From NCBI GenBank assembly GCA_019241645.1, contig JAFAWQ010000016.1, positions 36,742 through 100,741 on the forward strand: DNA of 64,000 nucleotides, in the 5' to 3' direction. Below the pieces are notes generated by a model. It searched no databases. It was given only the letters and a program-made list of their open reading frames with translations, and was not told the DNA's origin. Positions 61,922 through 64,000 of the stretch are shown here, one piece after another. This DNA is from Alphaproteobacteria bacterium (GTDB lineage Bacteria > Pseudomonadota > Alphaproteobacteria > Micropepsales > Micropepsaceae). Each line of letters starts with the position of its first letter. The first letter of the stretch is position 1. The translations under genes were made by a program, and so were the position numbers.

Positions 61922-63058
61922 TCAGGAAAGAGCTTCGGCGATGATCTTGCGCATCAGGGTCGGCAGCGCGGCAGTTGGTAAATCTCGCTCCGCAACCCAG
62001 GCTCTTCCACCGTGAAACGGGAGACTATCCTTTTCGGTTCTTCCCTCGTGAACGGGGGGCGAACCATGTGTGCGTGAGTCGACCTCCGCGACGTACACTT
62101 CGATCTCCAGCTCGAAGTGCGTGAAGCCGTGGCGGACGATGCTGACCCGCTTCTTCCAATCCGCGGGAAATGGCGCTTGGAGCATAGCGTGTTCCAAGGA
62201 AGGAAACTGTTCGGTCAATGGGCCGAGAGGAGGCTGCAACATGCCGCCGAGCAGCCCATTTTCTGGCCGTCTCACCAGAAGCACATCGCCGGACCGGTCA
62301 CGTGCAACAAACGCAGCACCGCGCTTTAGCGGCCGTGACGGTTTCTCCGCCTTATGTGGGAGTAATTCCTGAACGCTGATTTTGAACGCCCGGCAGTGCA
62401 TATTCACTGGGCAAGATCTGCATGCTGGCTTTTTCGGAGTACAAGTCGTTGCTCCCAAATCCATCAACGCCTGCGCGAAATCCCCTGCCCGCTTTCGCGG
62501 TACCAATTGTTGCCCCAACCGCCGCAACAGGGTCTTTGCTTTGGGCAACGCCTCTTCGACCGCAAAAAGCCGCGCCAACACTCGTTCAGCGTTGGCATCC
62601 ATCGCCAGGAAAGGAAGATCAAAGGCGATTGCCGCAATAGCGCCGGCGGTGTAGGCGCCAACGCCTGGCAATTGCTTCAGCTGTTCGAGATTTGCCGGAA
62701 ATTCGCCGCCGAATTTATCCACAACAACTTTCGCCGCGCGATGCAGGTTGCGGGCGCGGGCGTAGTAGCCGAGTCCAGCCCACGCGGCGAGAATCGCATT
62801 CAAATCCGCCGCGGCCAGCGCATTCGCATCCGGCCAGCGCGCGATAAACTTACGATAATAGGGCCCGACAGCCTGGACCGTGGTCTGCTGTAGCATGATC
62901 TCGCTCAGCCATACCTGGTAGGGGTCGGCGCATTCGCCAAGCTTGGCGCGCCACGGCAGGATACGGCGATGAACATCGTACCAGCCCAGCAACCTGAGGG
63001 CGATTTTTCTGGCGTTCGAGCGTTGCGCTGTCACGGGCATTCGATCACTTTCAGACAT
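61922..63058 (-). CDS. mutY: A/G-specific adenine glycosylase
   Basis: LGWYDVHRRILPWR, VWLSEIMLQQTTVQAVGPYY, LKQLPGVGAYTAGAIAAIAF, FeS ligands CTPKKPACRSCPVNMHC; start set at MSESDRMPV. Confidence 0.95.
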   Translation of the reverse strand: MSESDRMPVTAQRSNARKIALRLLGWYDVHRRILPWRAKLGECADPYQVWLSEIMLQQTTVQAVGPYYRKFIARWPDANALAAADLNAILAAWAGLGYYARARNLHRAAKVVVDKFGGEFPANLEQLKQLPGVGAYTAGAIAAIAFDLPFLAMDANAERVLARLFAVEEALPKAKTLLRRLGQQLVPRKRAGDFAQALMDLGATTCTPKKPACRSCPVNMHCRAFKISVQELLPHKAEKPSRPLKRGAAFVARDRSGDVLLVRRPENGLLGGMLQPPLGPLTEQFPSLEHAMLQAPFPADWKKRVSIVRHGFTHFELEIEVYVAEVDSRTHGSPPVHEGRTEKDSLPFHGGRAWVAERDLPTAALPTLMRKIIAEALS

Positions 63059-63063
63059 CCACC

Positions 63064-63564
63064 ATGGCCTACGAGTCGAAGTCCAGACAACCAGAAGAGC
63101 CGCCACCGCGCCGCAATCGCGGGGAAGCGATCAGCCGCTGTACCGCGCCATTAGTCAGCGGTAGTTTTGCCCGTGCGGGATTCCCCGACCCGGCGCTGGT
63201 GCTGCGTTGGACCGAGATTGTTGGACCGCAGGTCGCCAGGCTTTGCCAGCCCATCAAATTCCGCGAAAGCCCTTCGGGCGGCGTGCTGACCTTGAAAGCC
63301 GAACCGGGCGCCTCGCTGTTTCTACAGCATCAGGGCCAAACATTGTGCGAGCAGATCAATCTCTGGTTCGGCCGAAAAGCCATAGCCCACCTGCGATTCC
63401 TGCAAGGATCATTGGCTGGGCGTGATCGACTGGCACGACCATCGAGGAAGCCGGGCAACCTCAAGGAAAACGAGCCCGCACTGGACTTCCGAGGCTCCGA
63501 CAGGGTTCGAGAAGCGCTGATAAAATTGGCGCGACAGCGCACGCGGCACCGCCGCCCCGATTGA
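63064..63564 (+). CDS. dciA: DUF721 / DciA family protein
   Basis: ALVLRWTEIVGPQVARLCQPIKFRESPSGGVLTLKAEPGASLFLQHQGQTLCEQINLWFG. Confidence 0.85.
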   Translation: MAYESKSRQPEEPPPRRNRGEAISRCTAPLVSGSFARAGFPDPALVLRWTEIVGPQVARLCQPIKFRESPSGGVLTLKAEPGASLFLQHQGQTLCEQINLWFGRKAIAHLRFLQGSLAGRDRLARPSRKPGNLKENEPALDFRGSDRVREALIKLARQRTRHRRPD

Positions 63565-63615
63565 ACGGACGCCTCGGCTCTGTCACAAGCAACTGTCGGA
63601 GCTCGGGAGTACCCG

Positions 63616-64000
63616 GTGAAACGCAATCAGTTGTTGTACGGCATCGTGGGTGTGGCTGTGGTGGCGATCTTGGCGGCCGCCTACTTTGTGTTCTATGGCG
63701 GCGGTGGCGGTAACTCTGCGGATACAGCCTCAGCCAGCAGTGCTTCCCGGGTGAAGCTCACCGGGGACGATCGCACAATGGGTTCCTCCAAGGCGCCGAT
63801 TCAGATGGTTGAGTACGCAGCGCCCATTTGTCCGCACTGCGCCCATTTCAACGAAGTCATGTTTCCGCAGCTAAAGGCCAACTATATCGATACCGGCAAG
63901 GTCTACTACATTTTCCGCGTATTCCCACTGCAATCGGCCGATCTTGCGGCGGAAGCCATGGCCCGCTGTCTTCCTGCGAATAACTATTTCCAGTTCATTG
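63616..64000 (+). CDS. DsbA-family thioredoxin-fold protein, partial (cut by window end)
   Basis: GTG start; VKRNQLLYGIVGVAVVAILAAAYFVFYGGGG (TM), DDRTMGSSKAPIQMVEYAAPICPHCAHFNEVMFPQL. Confidence 0.9.
   Translation, partial: MKRNQLLYGIVGVAVVAILAAAYFVFYGGGGGNSADTASASSASRVKLTGDDRTMGSSKAPIQMVEYAAPICPHCAHFNEVMFPQLKANYIDTGKVYYIFRVFPLQSADLAAEAMARCLPANNYFQFI

Overview
The window is a compact, GC-rich segment that looks alphaproteobacterial, judging by CcrM, a tRNA-His without G-1, and a mutY-dciA-DsbA block. Core-type genes flank an accessory centre. Left flank: pbpC (partial), a bacterial alpha-2-macroglobulin, a Rieske oxygenase and asnS. Right flank: hutH, two tRNAs, an Rrf2 regulator, a porin plus sulfate ABC operon, ppk2, a FecCD/BtuCD-type ABC importer, a retropepsin-like/PDZ protein, a metallophosphoesterase, mfd, sdhE, ccrM, an HNH endonuclease, mutY, dciA and a partial DsbA-like gene. 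The centre (about 11-34.5 kb, minus strand) is the most interesting part. It is one apparent operon encoding a two-partner-secretion system: a TpsB/FhaC transporter and a 4261-aa TpsA adhesin. Between them lie a DUF2341-LamG-ExbB fusion, ExbD, a TonB-like protein, a porin and a periplasmic coiled-coil protein. A 1159-aa glycosyltransferase follows TpsA. This suggests a proton-motive-force-energised and possibly glycosylated type Vb secretion system. Next to it are a candidate Pho-box promoter and two tandem PstS/DING-like secreted proteins. Near tRNA-His there is a doubly frameshifted FAD oxidoreductase and a methyltransferase relic. All calls come from reading the sequence and supplied ORFs; no database search was run, so novelty is not established.
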